Below, piece by piece: positions 1 through 6,781 of a DNA stretch of 11,787 nucleotides. The notes under the pieces were generated by a model that was not told the origin of the DNA, did not search any database, and was given only the letters and a program-made list of their open reading frames with translations. A program made the position numbers and the translations under genes. How positions within the stretch are numbered: position 1 is the first letter of the stretch; each line of letters starts with the position of its first letter. The stretch is from Clostridiales bacterium (GTDB lineage Bacteria; Bacillota; Clostridia; Lachnospirales; WQUN01), in NCBI GenBank assembly GCA_031269415.1, contig JAISZF010000277.1:1-11787 (forward strand). Reading direction: 5' to 3'.

Positions 1-254
1 CCAAAGCCGTTATAATCAAAATAGTCGTCCGCGTAGGCTTCGGGGGTTTTGCCGTCCAGACTGTTTACCGTCACAATAACCACGTCGAAATTATACTCGT
101 CGATTATATTATTTATCGCGCTTTTCAATTCACCGATCTGCTCGGCGCTAAGCAGCCCCGCGCCGTCGTAAACCCGCTCGTTAATATCATAGGAAGCGTA
201 CGCCCTGCTTGTCAGAAATAATATGGCGACGAGCGTAAAAATAAACCGTCTCAT
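1..254 (-). CDS. TPM-domain (UPF0603/YdjH-like) secreted or membrane protein, partial
   Basis: N-terminal 84 residues of a gene that runs off the left edge. The product starts MRRFIFTLVAILFLTSRAYA, a classic signal peptide with basic N-region, hydrophobic core and AYA cleavage site. It continues into YDINERVYDGAGLLSAEQ, the usual opening of the TPM domain (formerly DUF477, UPF0603). The stretch DVVIVTVNSLDGKTPEAYAD followed by DYFDYNGFG is also typical of the family. TPM domains face the cell exterior and are often followed by a transmembrane helix or low-complexity tail, neither visible here. The ATG follows an AAGGAGG site that overlaps the stop codon of the upstream zinc-ribbon gene, so the two are co-translated. 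B. subtilis YdjH is a UPF0603 protein encoded beside YdjG and YdjI homologues, which supports the same role here. Domain assignment is firm; the exact function is inferred. Confidence 0.85.
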   Translation of the reverse strand, partial: MRRFIFTLVAILFLTSRAYASYDINERVYDGAGLLSAEQIGELKSAINNIIDEYNFDVVIVTVNSLDGKTPEAYADDYFDYNGF

Positions 255-264
255 ACCCGCCTCC

Positions 265-1317
265 TTAAAGTATAACAGCGATAAGCGTGCCGATCGCGCC
301 TAGGCCAACGAACAATCCGAAGAACCATAAAAAGAATTTACCCCACGACATGGGCAGAGCGCCTGTGAATTTGCCGGTCTGCCCGTTCATGGCGAACGTA
401 TAGATCTTATTGTTATATTTTGTGTTCAGCATCCATACGGGCAGCAGCGCGTAGTAAAGCTTGCCATGTGAAAAGCGCAGGTTAGTGCTTTCCGGCACGG
501 ATGTGGCGTATCCCATAACCGTGCCTTGAAATAGGCTTATAATACTGTTTCTGATACGCTGATCCGCCCTTTGCTTGGCGGAGTCGGAATCCACGTCGTA
601 CTTATCGGCGAAAAAGCCCGACAGATACGCCATGTCAAAATCAGCGGCCTCGTTATAGTCATACGGTTCGACGGATTCCATATACGCGTCGTCCATTTTG
701 CTGGAGGCGTCGGCTGGAATACGTTCAAAATTAACGCCGCCCTCCCTGTACAGCCTGTAATAATCGGTCTTGGTATAGTTATAGTCGGAGTCGCCCCAGA
801 GCTGCACCTTAGTGGCCTGATATTGAATAGACGCCCGCGTTGCACAGTCAAACAGCCAAAAAGGGACATAAATTCCCTTGATACTCTCTATGCGGTTTTG
901 CCGCCGGAAAACGGAAGGCAGCAGCGTTTTGCTCTTATAAAACGCTTTAAGCGCGTCCCGCGCCGCTTCCTCGGTTACCTTAAACGGGATGATCAGATCC
1001 GGGCGGAGCATTCCCGTCAATTGCCGGGGCATAATCGCGGTGTTGCCGCAAAACGGACAGAAAGTAGCAGCCGTTATGCCGTCGCCGACTATCTCTCCCC
1101 CGCAGGACGGACAACTGTAAGCGACCATGCCCTCGCGTTCGTCCGGGGCTAACTCTTTGGATTCCAGCTTGAATATATCCGGTTTCGACGACTCGGATTC
1201 AGTCAGCTCTTTCATGTCGAACTCGCTGTCGCAGTACGGGCATTTCATTCTCTGTGATTCACTGTCAAACAACAGCGTGCCGCCGCACGCGGGACATTTA
1301 TATTCCAAGACGCTCAT
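265..1317 (-). CDS. Zinc-ribbon membrane protein, YdjG-like (TFIIB-type zinc ribbon)
   Basis: A 350-residue protein with two N-terminal four-cysteine zinc ribbons: C8/C11 with C26/C29, and C69/C72 with C87/C90. The second resembles TFIIB-type ribbons. A long soluble middle region follows, including a segment rich in aromatic and charged residues around 145-215. One or two hydrophobic segments end the chain at about 325-350 (FFLWFFGLFVGLGAIGTLIA). Such proteins are often mis-annotated as helicase or replication proteins because of the ribbon; I see no nucleotide-binding motif. It lies between an SPFH gene (54 bp upstream) and a TPM-domain gene (10 bp downstream). That is the same set as B. subtilis YdjI, YdjG and YdjH, where YdjG with YdjH is reported to recruit YdjI and PspA to the membrane. 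The ATG has a GAGGAGAT site just upstream. Complex membership here is inferred from context. Confidence 0.8.
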   Translation of the reverse strand: MSVLEYKCPACGGTLLFDSESQRMKCPYCDSEFDMKELTESESSKPDIFKLESKELAPDEREGMVAYSCPSCGGEIVGDGITAATFCPFCGNTAIMPRQLTGMLRPDLIIPFKVTEEAARDALKAFYKSKTLLPSVFRRQNRIESIKGIYVPFWLFDCATRASIQYQATKVQLWGDSDYNYTKTDYYRLYREGGVNFERIPADASSKMDDAYMESVEPYDYNEAADFDMAYLSGFFADKYDVDSDSAKQRADQRIRNSIISLFQGTVMGYATSVPESTNLRFSHGKLYYALLPVWMLNTKYNNKIYTFAMNGQTGKFTGALPMSWGKFFLWFFGLFVGLGAIGTLIAVIL

Positions 1318-1371
1318 ATACGGATCTCCTCGGATTCGCGGACGGAGTTAAACCTGCCACGGTATTGACTC

Positions 1372-2586
1372 TTACGGTTTCGGCCTGCCGCATTCGCCGC
1401 AGAATTTGCCTTTATTCACAGCGCCGCATACGCATTTCCATCCATTATCCTGTGGTTTAGGCTGACCGCAGTCCGCGCAGAACTTCCCCGTGTTCGCGGC
1501 TCCGCACGCGGGACAAACCCATCCGCCGGAAACCGGGGCTTGCGGAGCGGCTTGCGCGGCGGGCCTGTTATTATTGTACTGCCGCCCCATGGCGTACAGA
1601 TCATTCGCGCTCATACCGCCGGCCTGGGAAGCCATGTTCAACCCCATAAAGCCTGTCATCGCGCCCGCCGTGTTGGAAGCGGCGGCGCGCATCGCGTCCG
1701 CCTGGGAACCGGCCAGCGCGGCGGCGGCCATTGTCGGGTCGCGCATAACCGCGCTTTTCTGAAGCTGCTTGATCATATCCTCGTCTTCTTTTGAAGCCGT
1801 GACGGAATTTATACCGAATGATGCGACCGCTATGCCGCGGGTCTGCCTCCACTTAATCGACAGCACTTCATTCAGTACGTCCGCCAGTTCCAGCGTATGG
1901 CCGGGCAGCGCGCTGTATCTAATCCCCATTTGGGATATACGAGCGAAAGCGGGCTGAAGCGCGGTAAGCAGTTCGGATTTCAACTGACTATCTATCGCTC
2001 CGCGTTCAAACACCTGGGTTACATTGCCGCACACGTTGGTGTAAAACAGCAGCGGATCCATAATCTTATAGGAGTACTCGCCGTTGCATCTGACAGATAT
2101 GTCTATATCCAGCCCTATGTTGTTATCAACCACGCGGAACGGAACAGGGTTGATGGTACCGTATTTATTACCCATTATTTCTTTGGTGTTGAAATAATAT
2201 ACACGCTGATCCTTCCCTGTACCGCCGCCGAACGCGAACCGCTTGCCGATACTGCTAAAGGTGTTCCTTATGCCTTCGCCCAAACCGCCCGTAAAGATAC
2301 TGGGTTCCGAAGATTGATCATACGTAAACTCGCCCGGTTCCGCGCATACCTCAACCACCTTGCCCTGTTCGACTATCATCATGCATTGGCCGTCGTTAAC
2401 CGCGATTACCGAACCATTTGAGATAATATTGTCGTCGCCCTTGGTGTTTGAGCTTCGCTTGGATACGCGTTTCTGCCCCTTCGCCGCCAGAACGCCGGCG
2501 TCTAATGAATCACAGTAAAAATATTCCTTCCATTGATCAGCCAGCACCCCGCCGGCGGAGCCCAAAATGGCTTTTATGAGACCCAT
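1372..2586 (-). CDS. SPFH/band-7 domain protein with two C-terminal zinc ribbons, YdjI-like
   Basis: A 404-residue protein beginning MGLIKAILGSAGGVLADQWKEYF, the typical start of the YdjI / 'virion core protein' branch of SPFH proteins. The SPFH (stomatin/prohibitin/flotillin) region covers roughly residues 55-265 and is followed by a helical stretch rich in Ala, Met and Gly. Two treble-clef-like ribbons end the chain. Residues 356-378 have CPAC and CADC knuckles. Residues 383-404 have a shortened CVC knuckle and CGEC. Family members form membrane-associated scaffolds; B. subtilis YdjI links PspA to the membrane. There is no strong transmembrane helix, so membrane attachment probably depends on partners such as the zinc-ribbon and TPM proteins encoded just downstream. 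The ATG follows a strong AAGGAGG at good spacing, and an extended -10 promoter lies about 40 bp upstream. No pspA is adjacent in this window. Confidence 0.85.
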   Translation of the reverse strand: MGLIKAILGSAGGVLADQWKEYFYCDSLDAGVLAAKGQKRVSKRSSNTKGDDNIISNGSVIAVNDGQCMMIVEQGKVVEVCAEPGEFTYDQSSEPSIFTGGLGEGIRNTFSSIGKRFAFGGGTGKDQRVYYFNTKEIMGNKYGTINPVPFRVVDNNIGLDIDISVRCNGEYSYKIMDPLLFYTNVCGNVTQVFERGAIDSQLKSELLTALQPAFARISQMGIRYSALPGHTLELADVLNEVLSIKWRQTRGIAVASFGINSVTASKEDEDMIKQLQKSAVMRDPTMAAAALAGSQADAMRAAASNTAGAMTGFMGLNMASQAGGMSANDLYAMGRQYNNNRPAAQAAPQAPVSGGWVCPACGAANTGKFCADCGQPKPQDNGWKCVCGAVNKGKFCGECGRPKP

Positions 2587-2626
2587 GTTTTCCTCCTTCG
2601 ATAGTTGTTATGTCATCATTTGGTTG

Positions 2627-2635
2627 ATTATAGCA
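2627..2635 (-). promoter_or_regulatory. Extended -10 promoter of the SPFH / zinc-ribbon / TPM operon
   Basis: On the minus strand a perfect TATAAT (2627-2632) is preceded by TGC (2633-2635), giving an extended -10 element. The -35 position 17 bp upstream reads TAGCGG, a poor match, which suits an extended -10 promoter. Transcription would start near 2620, giving a leader of about 34 nt containing the AAGGAGG site. There is no obvious terminator between the symporter gene and this promoter, so some read-through from the symporter is possible. Confidence 0.55.
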
Positions 2636-2672
2636 TATTACATGTTTCGCCGCTACTGCCGAACGAGAGAAA

Positions 2673-4031
2673 TTACTGATTCTCTTTGCGCTGTTCAAGT
2701 TCCCATACAATATACTCGTACATCTTCCGGTCTATCCTATATTTTGCCTTATACAATAAGTAACTCGCAAGTATACACGCCAGCGGGAAGATGAACATAA
2801 ACACTTTCATCAGCAAGACGCCGCCCGCGCTCACTTCCGCCGCGGATTCGGCGTCTTTCATCCCGGATATAATTACGACGGAGCTGACAACCCCGGACGA
2901 TACGGCGCCGCCCATTTTATTAATAAATGGCTGCAGGGAGAACGTAATGCTGTCGTTGCGCCTGCCCAGTTTCCAATGGCCGTAATCCACGGAGTCCGCC
3001 AGGAACATAAGCATCAGGAGCTGTATAAAGGCTTGGCCGACAAAGATCAGCATCCCGGCGATTCCAACAATCAGAATAGAACCGGCGGACGCGAAGAAGA
3101 ACAGGACATAACCCGCCCCAACCGCCGCCATAGCCCCCATATACAGCGCGGAACGCTCAAAACGCGAACTGAATACGGGAAACACTGCCAGAGCCGTAAT
3201 CTGCGCCACGCCTAAAATAATGGCGAATACCGTATACATATTCACGTCGCCGTACGCGTATTTAAAGTAATACGTAGCGAATGAAGTAGTCGTCAGATAC
3301 CCGATCATAAACAGCGCCATGGATATGGCGGTATACAGAAGCTGATCGTTACGGATGATTACGCTTATCAGTTCTTTAATGGATGTATGCCCGCCCTTTC
3401 CGGCCATGTCCTCCGGTTCCTTTACGCCAATCAGTGTCACAAGCTGGCCGACCCACAAGACAGCGGTTATAATTACGGCGAAGGCGAGGTAGCCTTTCTG
3501 TAAGCCGCCGAATATATTTCCGAGGGCCTCCGTAAAAACAAGAATGCCCGCCGCCACCGCGAACAATCCGATATTGGCGCAAATACGCGCTACAGCCCCG
3601 ATTCGCTCACGTTCCTTCTGATCGGAGGAAAGCGCGGGCAGCATGGACCAGTAAGAAATATCATTAACCGTATAAAATACGCCCCACAGCACATAGACAA
3701 CGCCGAACAGGACTATGTTCAAGCCCTTGGACAAATCAAATCCGGAAAAGATTAGTATTGTCATAAACCCGGACGCCGCCGCCCCGAAAGCTATCCACGG
3801 CTTAAACCTGCCGAACCTGCCGCGCGTATTGTCCACAATCAGCCCCATAACGGGATCATTAAGCGCGTCGAAGATCCGCGCGCAGAAAATTATTCCCGTA
3901 ATCCACCACAAACTGGCCGTAGGCGCTTCCAGTACGTCCGTTAAATAGTATATCAGATACATGCTCACCATGCTGTATACCATGTCGCGCCCTATGGTTC
4001 CGATACCAAACGTATACCTGTTACGTTTCAC
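2673..4031 (-). CDS. GPH-family (MelB-like) sugar:cation symporter, major facilitator superfamily
   Basis: A 452-residue polytopic membrane protein of the glycoside-pentoside-hexuronide:cation symporter family. The N-terminus carries the family signature: YTFGIGTIGRDMVYSM, then YLTDVLEAP, then the cytoplasmic loop FDALNDPVMGLIVDNTRGRFGRFKPW, whose acidic residues correspond to the cation-site region of MelB. About twelve hydrophobic segments follow, and a second-half loop reads DSVDYGHWKLGRRNDS, also typical. It probably imports a glycoside, uronide or related sugar with Na+ or H+; no catabolic gene nearby reveals the substrate. I place the start at GTG 4031 (VKRNRYTFG), with AAGAGG six bases upstream. 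An in-frame ATG at 4103 would add 24 residues unlike the family, and it lies upstream of the predicted -10 (4075-4080), so it could not be in the mRNA. Confidence 0.88.
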   Translation of the reverse strand: MKRNRYTFGIGTIGRDMVYSMVSMYLIYYLTDVLEAPTASLWWITGIIFCARIFDALNDPVMGLIVDNTRGRFGRFKPWIAFGAAASGFMTILIFSGFDLSKGLNIVLFGVVYVLWGVFYTVNDISYWSMLPALSSDQKERERIGAVARICANIGLFAVAAGILVFTEALGNIFGGLQKGYLAFAVIITAVLWVGQLVTLIGVKEPEDMAGKGGHTSIKELISVIIRNDQLLYTAISMALFMIGYLTTTSFATYYFKYAYGDVNMYTVFAIILGVAQITALAVFPVFSSRFERSALYMGAMAAVGAGYVLFFFASAGSILIVGIAGMLIFVGQAFIQLLMLMFLADSVDYGHWKLGRRNDSITFSLQPFINKMGGAVSSGVVSSVVIISGMKDAESAAEVSAGGVLLMKVFMFIFPLACILASYLLYKAKYRIDRKMYEYIVWELEQRKENQ

Positions 4032-4074
4032 GCCATCCCTCTTTCCCGCCCTCACACAGGGGATTTTATACTTT

Positions 4075-4103
4075 ATTTTACTATAGACGGAGAAAATAGA
4101 CAA
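4075..4103 (-). promoter_or_regulatory. SigmaA-type promoter of the GPH symporter gene
   Basis: On the minus strand, TTGTCT (4098-4103) and TAAAAT (4075-4080) are separated by 17 bp. Transcription would start near 4069, leaving a leader of roughly 38 nt before GTG 4031. The -35 hexamer overlaps the -35 of the promoter firing in the opposite direction (4097-4102). The match is imperfect, so this is a candidate. Confidence 0.45.
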
Positions 4104-4125
4104 ATAGACTTTTATGATGTATACT
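4097..4125 (+). promoter_or_regulatory. SigmaA-type promoter of the SEC-C / sua5 / ywlE / upp / tagO operon
   Basis: TAGACA (4097-4102, five of six consensus bases) and TATACT (4120-4125, five of six) are separated by exactly 17 bp. A start near 4132 would give a short leader carrying AAGGAGG at 4144-4150, right before ATG 4159. The -10 lies downstream of the in-frame ATG at 4114, which excludes that ATG as the start. Confidence 0.65.
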
Positions 4126-4158
4126 AACTTGAATCAAAACATTAAGGAGGATTTTGTC

Positions 4159-4671
4159 ATGACACTGTATGAAAAATGGATTGCGGCCGCCTACGACAAA
4201 ACCGGCAAGATTATAAAAAAACGCTGGGACGAATATATTCCTCTGGAGCAGGCTGTTTACAGTAATCTATTGACAGACAAAACAACCCATATAGAAGGAA
4301 CCGTAAGCGAACTGGGCGCGAGTTTTCATATGACGCCGGAATATGTTATCGGTTTTTTGGACGGAATCAACGAGGCTTTGGAAGAACCCTTGGAATTGAA
4401 AGATCTGACCGCGGACAGTCCGCTGAAACTTGACTTCAGCTTTGAAAGGCTCTATAAAAAGATGGTTGAATACCGCGCCGAACATCTCTGCGAACTCCCC
4501 GAATGGGACGAAATCTTCGACGAAGAGACCAGACGCCGCATGTACAAAGAGCAGCGAGGCTCCACCACGATCCGAAAAGACGCCAAAATAAACCGAAACG
4601 ATCCTTGCCCCTGCGGAAGCGGAAAGAAATATAAAAAATGCTGCGGCGAGCGGCTAATCGCGGCAGAATGA
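4159..4671 (+). CDS. SEC-C motif metal-binding protein of unknown role
   Basis: A 170-residue soluble, acidic protein ending in a SEC-C motif: NRNDPCPCGSGKKYKKCCG at 145-163, with the zinc ligands C150, C152 and C161 and the last ligand position filled by C162. In SecA this motif binds zinc and contacts SecB and ribosomes; in other proteins it is a general zinc-binding tail. Residues 1-140 are mostly helical by composition (MTLYEKWIAAAYDK, then a GFLDGINEALEEP segment) and belong to no domain I can name. The start is ATG 4159 with AAGGAGG eight bases upstream. The stop codon overlaps the start of the tRNA-modification gene sua5 (ATGA at 4668-4671), so translation of the two is coupled. That suggests the proteins are needed together or in fixed ratio, but no direct link is known to me. 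Confidence 0.85.
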   Translation: MTLYEKWIAAAYDKTGKIIKKRWDEYIPLEQAVYSNLLTDKTTHIEGTVSELGASFHMTPEYVIGFLDGINEALEEPLELKDLTADSPLKLDFSFERLYKKMVEYRAEHLCELPEWDEIFDEETRRRMYKEQRGSTTIRKDAKINRNDPCPCGSGKKYKKCCGERLIAAE

Positions 4672-5684
4672 AAACCGCCCTTCGCGCCGCCGACAGATCC
4701 GGTGTTCTTGAAGCGGCTCGAATTATCAGAAACGGCGGACTGGCCGCGTTTCCGACTGAAACGGTTTACGGACTGGGCGCCGACGCCGCGAACGAAACCG
4801 CTGTCGGCAAGATCTACACGGTAAAGGGCCGCCCTCCCGATAACCCGTTAATATTGCATATTTGTGATGTCTCGCAATTCTACGGGTGTACGGAACAGAC
4901 GCCTGATTATTGCGGCGCTTTAATATCCGCGGTCTGGCCGGGTCCTCTGACGGTGGTCGCTTTGAAAAAAAATTCCGTACCCGCGTGGGGAACCGCGGGG
5001 CTTCCCACAATAGCGATCCGTATGCCGTCCAACGAAACCGCCCGGCTGTTAATTGAATACGCGCAAACCCCGATTTACGCCCCCAGCGCGAACGTATCAG
5101 GCAGGCCAAGCCCCACTTCCGCCCGGCACGTTTTACAGGATCTGGACGGTAAAATAGATATTATCTTAGACGGCGGCCCGTGCGCGTGCGGCCTGGAATC
5201 CACGGTAATTGATGTGTCAGGCGATTTGCCGCGCGTTCTTCGGCCCGGTTTTATAACCGCGGATATGATTTACGCTAAAATCGGGTTCTATCCGGAAACG
5301 GAACATCCGCTAGGCAAACCAAAATCCCCGGGCATGAAATACGCGCATTACGCGCCCAAAGCCGAGTTAACGGTAATAAACGGCTCTCCGGAACGCGCCG
5401 CCGCGCTGATAAACGAGCGCGCCGGCGTCGAGGAAAAACGCGTCGGTATTCTGGCGACCGATCAGACTATAGATATGTATGACAAAAGCAAATACTTTGT
5501 TCTGAACGCGGGCGACAGGTCAAACGCCGAACTTATCGGCGCCAATCTGTTCGCCGCGCTTAGGGCGTTTGACGATAAGGGCGTCGACATTATCTACGCG
5601 GAGGGCATAGCCGACGCGGGAGTCGGGTCCGCTGTTATGGATCGTCTGAAAAAGGCGGCGGGAGGCAGGGTGATAGAGGTTTGA
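4668..5684 (+). CDS. ywlC: Threonylcarbamoyl-AMP synthase (Sua5/YwlC type)
   Basis: Makes threonylcarbamoyl-AMP from threonine, bicarbonate and ATP, the first step of the t6A37 modification of ANN-decoding tRNAs; TsaB, TsaD and TsaE complete it. The YrdC domain (about 10-205) shows FPTETVYGLGADA (28-40), the KGR motif (53-55) and APSAN (138-142), all nucleotide- or substrate-binding signatures. The linker SPGMKYAHYAPKAEL (from 220) leads into a C-terminal Sua5 domain, so this is the long Sua5/YwlC form (338 residues, normal length) rather than short TsaC. I choose ATG 4668, which overlaps the preceding stop as ATGA; an upstream in-frame ATG at 4638 lies inside the SEC-C coding region and would add a non-conserved extension. 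The gene is followed by ywlE with a 4-bp overlap. Confidence 0.95.
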   Translation: MKTALRAADRSGVLEAARIIRNGGLAAFPTETVYGLGADAANETAVGKIYTVKGRPPDNPLILHICDVSQFYGCTEQTPDYCGALISAVWPGPLTVVALKKNSVPAWGTAGLPTIAIRMPSNETARLLIEYAQTPIYAPSANVSGRPSPTSARHVLQDLDGKIDIILDGGPCACGLESTVIDVSGDLPRVLRPGFITADMIYAKIGFYPETEHPLGKPKSPGMKYAHYAPKAELTVINGSPERAAALINERAGVEEKRVGILATDQTIDMYDKSKYFVLNAGDRSNAELIGANLFAALRAFDDKGVDIIYAEGIADAGVGSAVMDRLKKAAGGRVIEV

Positions 5685-6121
5685 ATATACTGTTTATATG
5701 CACGGGCAACACCTGCCGCAGTCCCATGGCTGAGGTAATCGCCGCGGCTATGCCCGAAAACGCGGGGGTCAATTTCAGTTCCGCGGGGCTTTCCGCTTGG
5801 GACGGTTCGCCGGCCAGCCAGCATTCGGCCGAATGTGCAAAGAATCTCGGGCTTTCCCTTAAGAACCACCGCGCGCGTTCGCTGACACAGGATATGTTGG
5901 ATGAGTCGGATTTAGTGCTTACGATGACTCAGTCGCATAAAATGTGGATCATGGATGTCTTTTCCGACATGGCCGATAAGATTTACAGCTTAAGCGAATA
6001 CGCCGGTGGAGACGGAGACATAAGCGACCCTTACTGTCATGATTACAAAGCGTACGAAATCTGCGCCGGTGAACTGGCGCGCCTGCTTAAGGCGGCCTCA
6101 TTGAGATGGAACAATTTATAG
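5681..6121 (+). CDS. ywlE: Low-molecular-weight phosphatase, probable protein-arginine phosphatase YwlE
   Basis: A 146-residue cytosolic enzyme with the P-loop CTGNTCRS at residues 7-14 (nucleophile C7, R13) and the general acid D116 in SDPY. This is the LMW-PTP fold. In B. subtilis YwlE the residue at position 11 is threonine and determines specificity for phospho-arginine over phospho-tyrosine; here residue 11 is also threonine, so arginine phosphatase activity is predicted. YwlE opposes the arginine kinase McsB, which marks proteins for ClpCP degradation. The start is TTG 5681, overlapping the sua5 stop (TTGA). The ribosome site is weak and too close (AGAGG), so translation probably relies on coupling to sua5. 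Gene order sua5-ywlE-upp matches other Firmicutes, but ywlD and rpiB are missing from the cluster. Confidence 0.92.
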   Translation: MNILFICTGNTCRSPMAEVIAAAMPENAGVNFSSAGLSAWDGSPASQHSAECAKNLGLSLKNHRARSLTQDMLDESDLVLTMTQSHKMWIMDVFSDMADKIYSLSEYAGGDGDISDPYCHDYKAYEICAGELARLLKAASLRWNNL

Positions 6122-6133
6122 CGGAGGGATACA

Positions 6134-6760
6134 ATGGGTAAACTAACTATTATCGATCATCCGTTGGTACAGCATAAGGTTACCATGCTGCGCAATATTG
6201 ATACCGGCAATAAGGAATTCCGTGAACTGGTGGAAGAGATAGCCACGCTGATTTGCTACGAAGCCACCCGAGATCTCACGACTGTGGAAACAACCGTTGA
6301 AACGCCCATTTGCTCCACAACGGGCAGACTCATCGAAAAAAAGCTGGGCGTGGTCCCGATTCTGCGCGCCGGAATCGGCATGGTCAGCGGGATGCTTAAC
6401 CTGCTGCCGACCGCGAAGGTCGGGCATCTGGGTATGTACCGTGATCCGGATACGCTTCAGCCGGTTACATACTACAGCAAACTTCCTAAAGACGCGGATG
6501 AGCGCGAGATATTCATTGTGGATCCCATGCTGGCCACGGGCGGCACCGCTTCCGCTGCTATAACGTACCTCAAAAGCCAGGGCGTTACGGATATTAAACT
6601 GTTATGCCTGATCGCGGCCCCGGAAGGGATAAAAAAGATACAGACGGAACACCCGGACGTAAACATCTACGCAGCGGCGTACGATTCGCGTTTGAACAGC
6701 CACGGTTATATAGTGCCCGGATTGGGCGACGCGGGTGACAGATTGTTCGGCACAAAATAG
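6134..6760 (+). CDS. upp: Uracil phosphoribosyltransferase
   Basis: Converts uracil and PRPP to UMP in pyrimidine salvage. The 208-residue length is that of the family. The PRPP-binding loop DPMLATGGT lies at 130-138, and the C-terminal uracil-binding region ends GYIVPGLGDAGDRLFGTK, a diagnostic signature. The N-terminus (KLTIIDHPLVQHKVTMLRN) also matches the family closely. ATG 6134 follows GGAGGG at good spacing, 12 bp after ywlE, within the same operon. No PyrR attenuator or other leader is visible just upstream, so expression probably follows the operon promoter. Confidence 0.97.
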   Translation: MGKLTIIDHPLVQHKVTMLRNIDTGNKEFRELVEEIATLICYEATRDLTTVETTVETPICSTTGRLIEKKLGVVPILRAGIGMVSGMLNLLPTAKVGHLGMYRDPDTLQPVTYYSKLPKDADEREIFIVDPMLATGGTASAAITYLKSQGVTDIKLLCLIAAPEGIKKIQTEHPDVNIYAAAYDSRLNSHGYIVPGLGDAGDRLFGTK

Positions 6761-6781
6761 AGATATAGAGAGGCGAATGAA

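Noticed and set aside
571..1152. A 193-codon plus-strand open frame
   Set aside because: It is antisense to the zinc-ribbon membrane protein gene, has no ribosome site and no recognisable domain; it reflects codon bias of the real gene. The same holds for the antisense frame at 1897-2421.
4032..4103. N-terminal extension of the GPH symporter to ATG 4103
   Set aside because: The extra 24 residues do not resemble the family, there is no ribosome site for it, and it lies upstream of the predicted -10.
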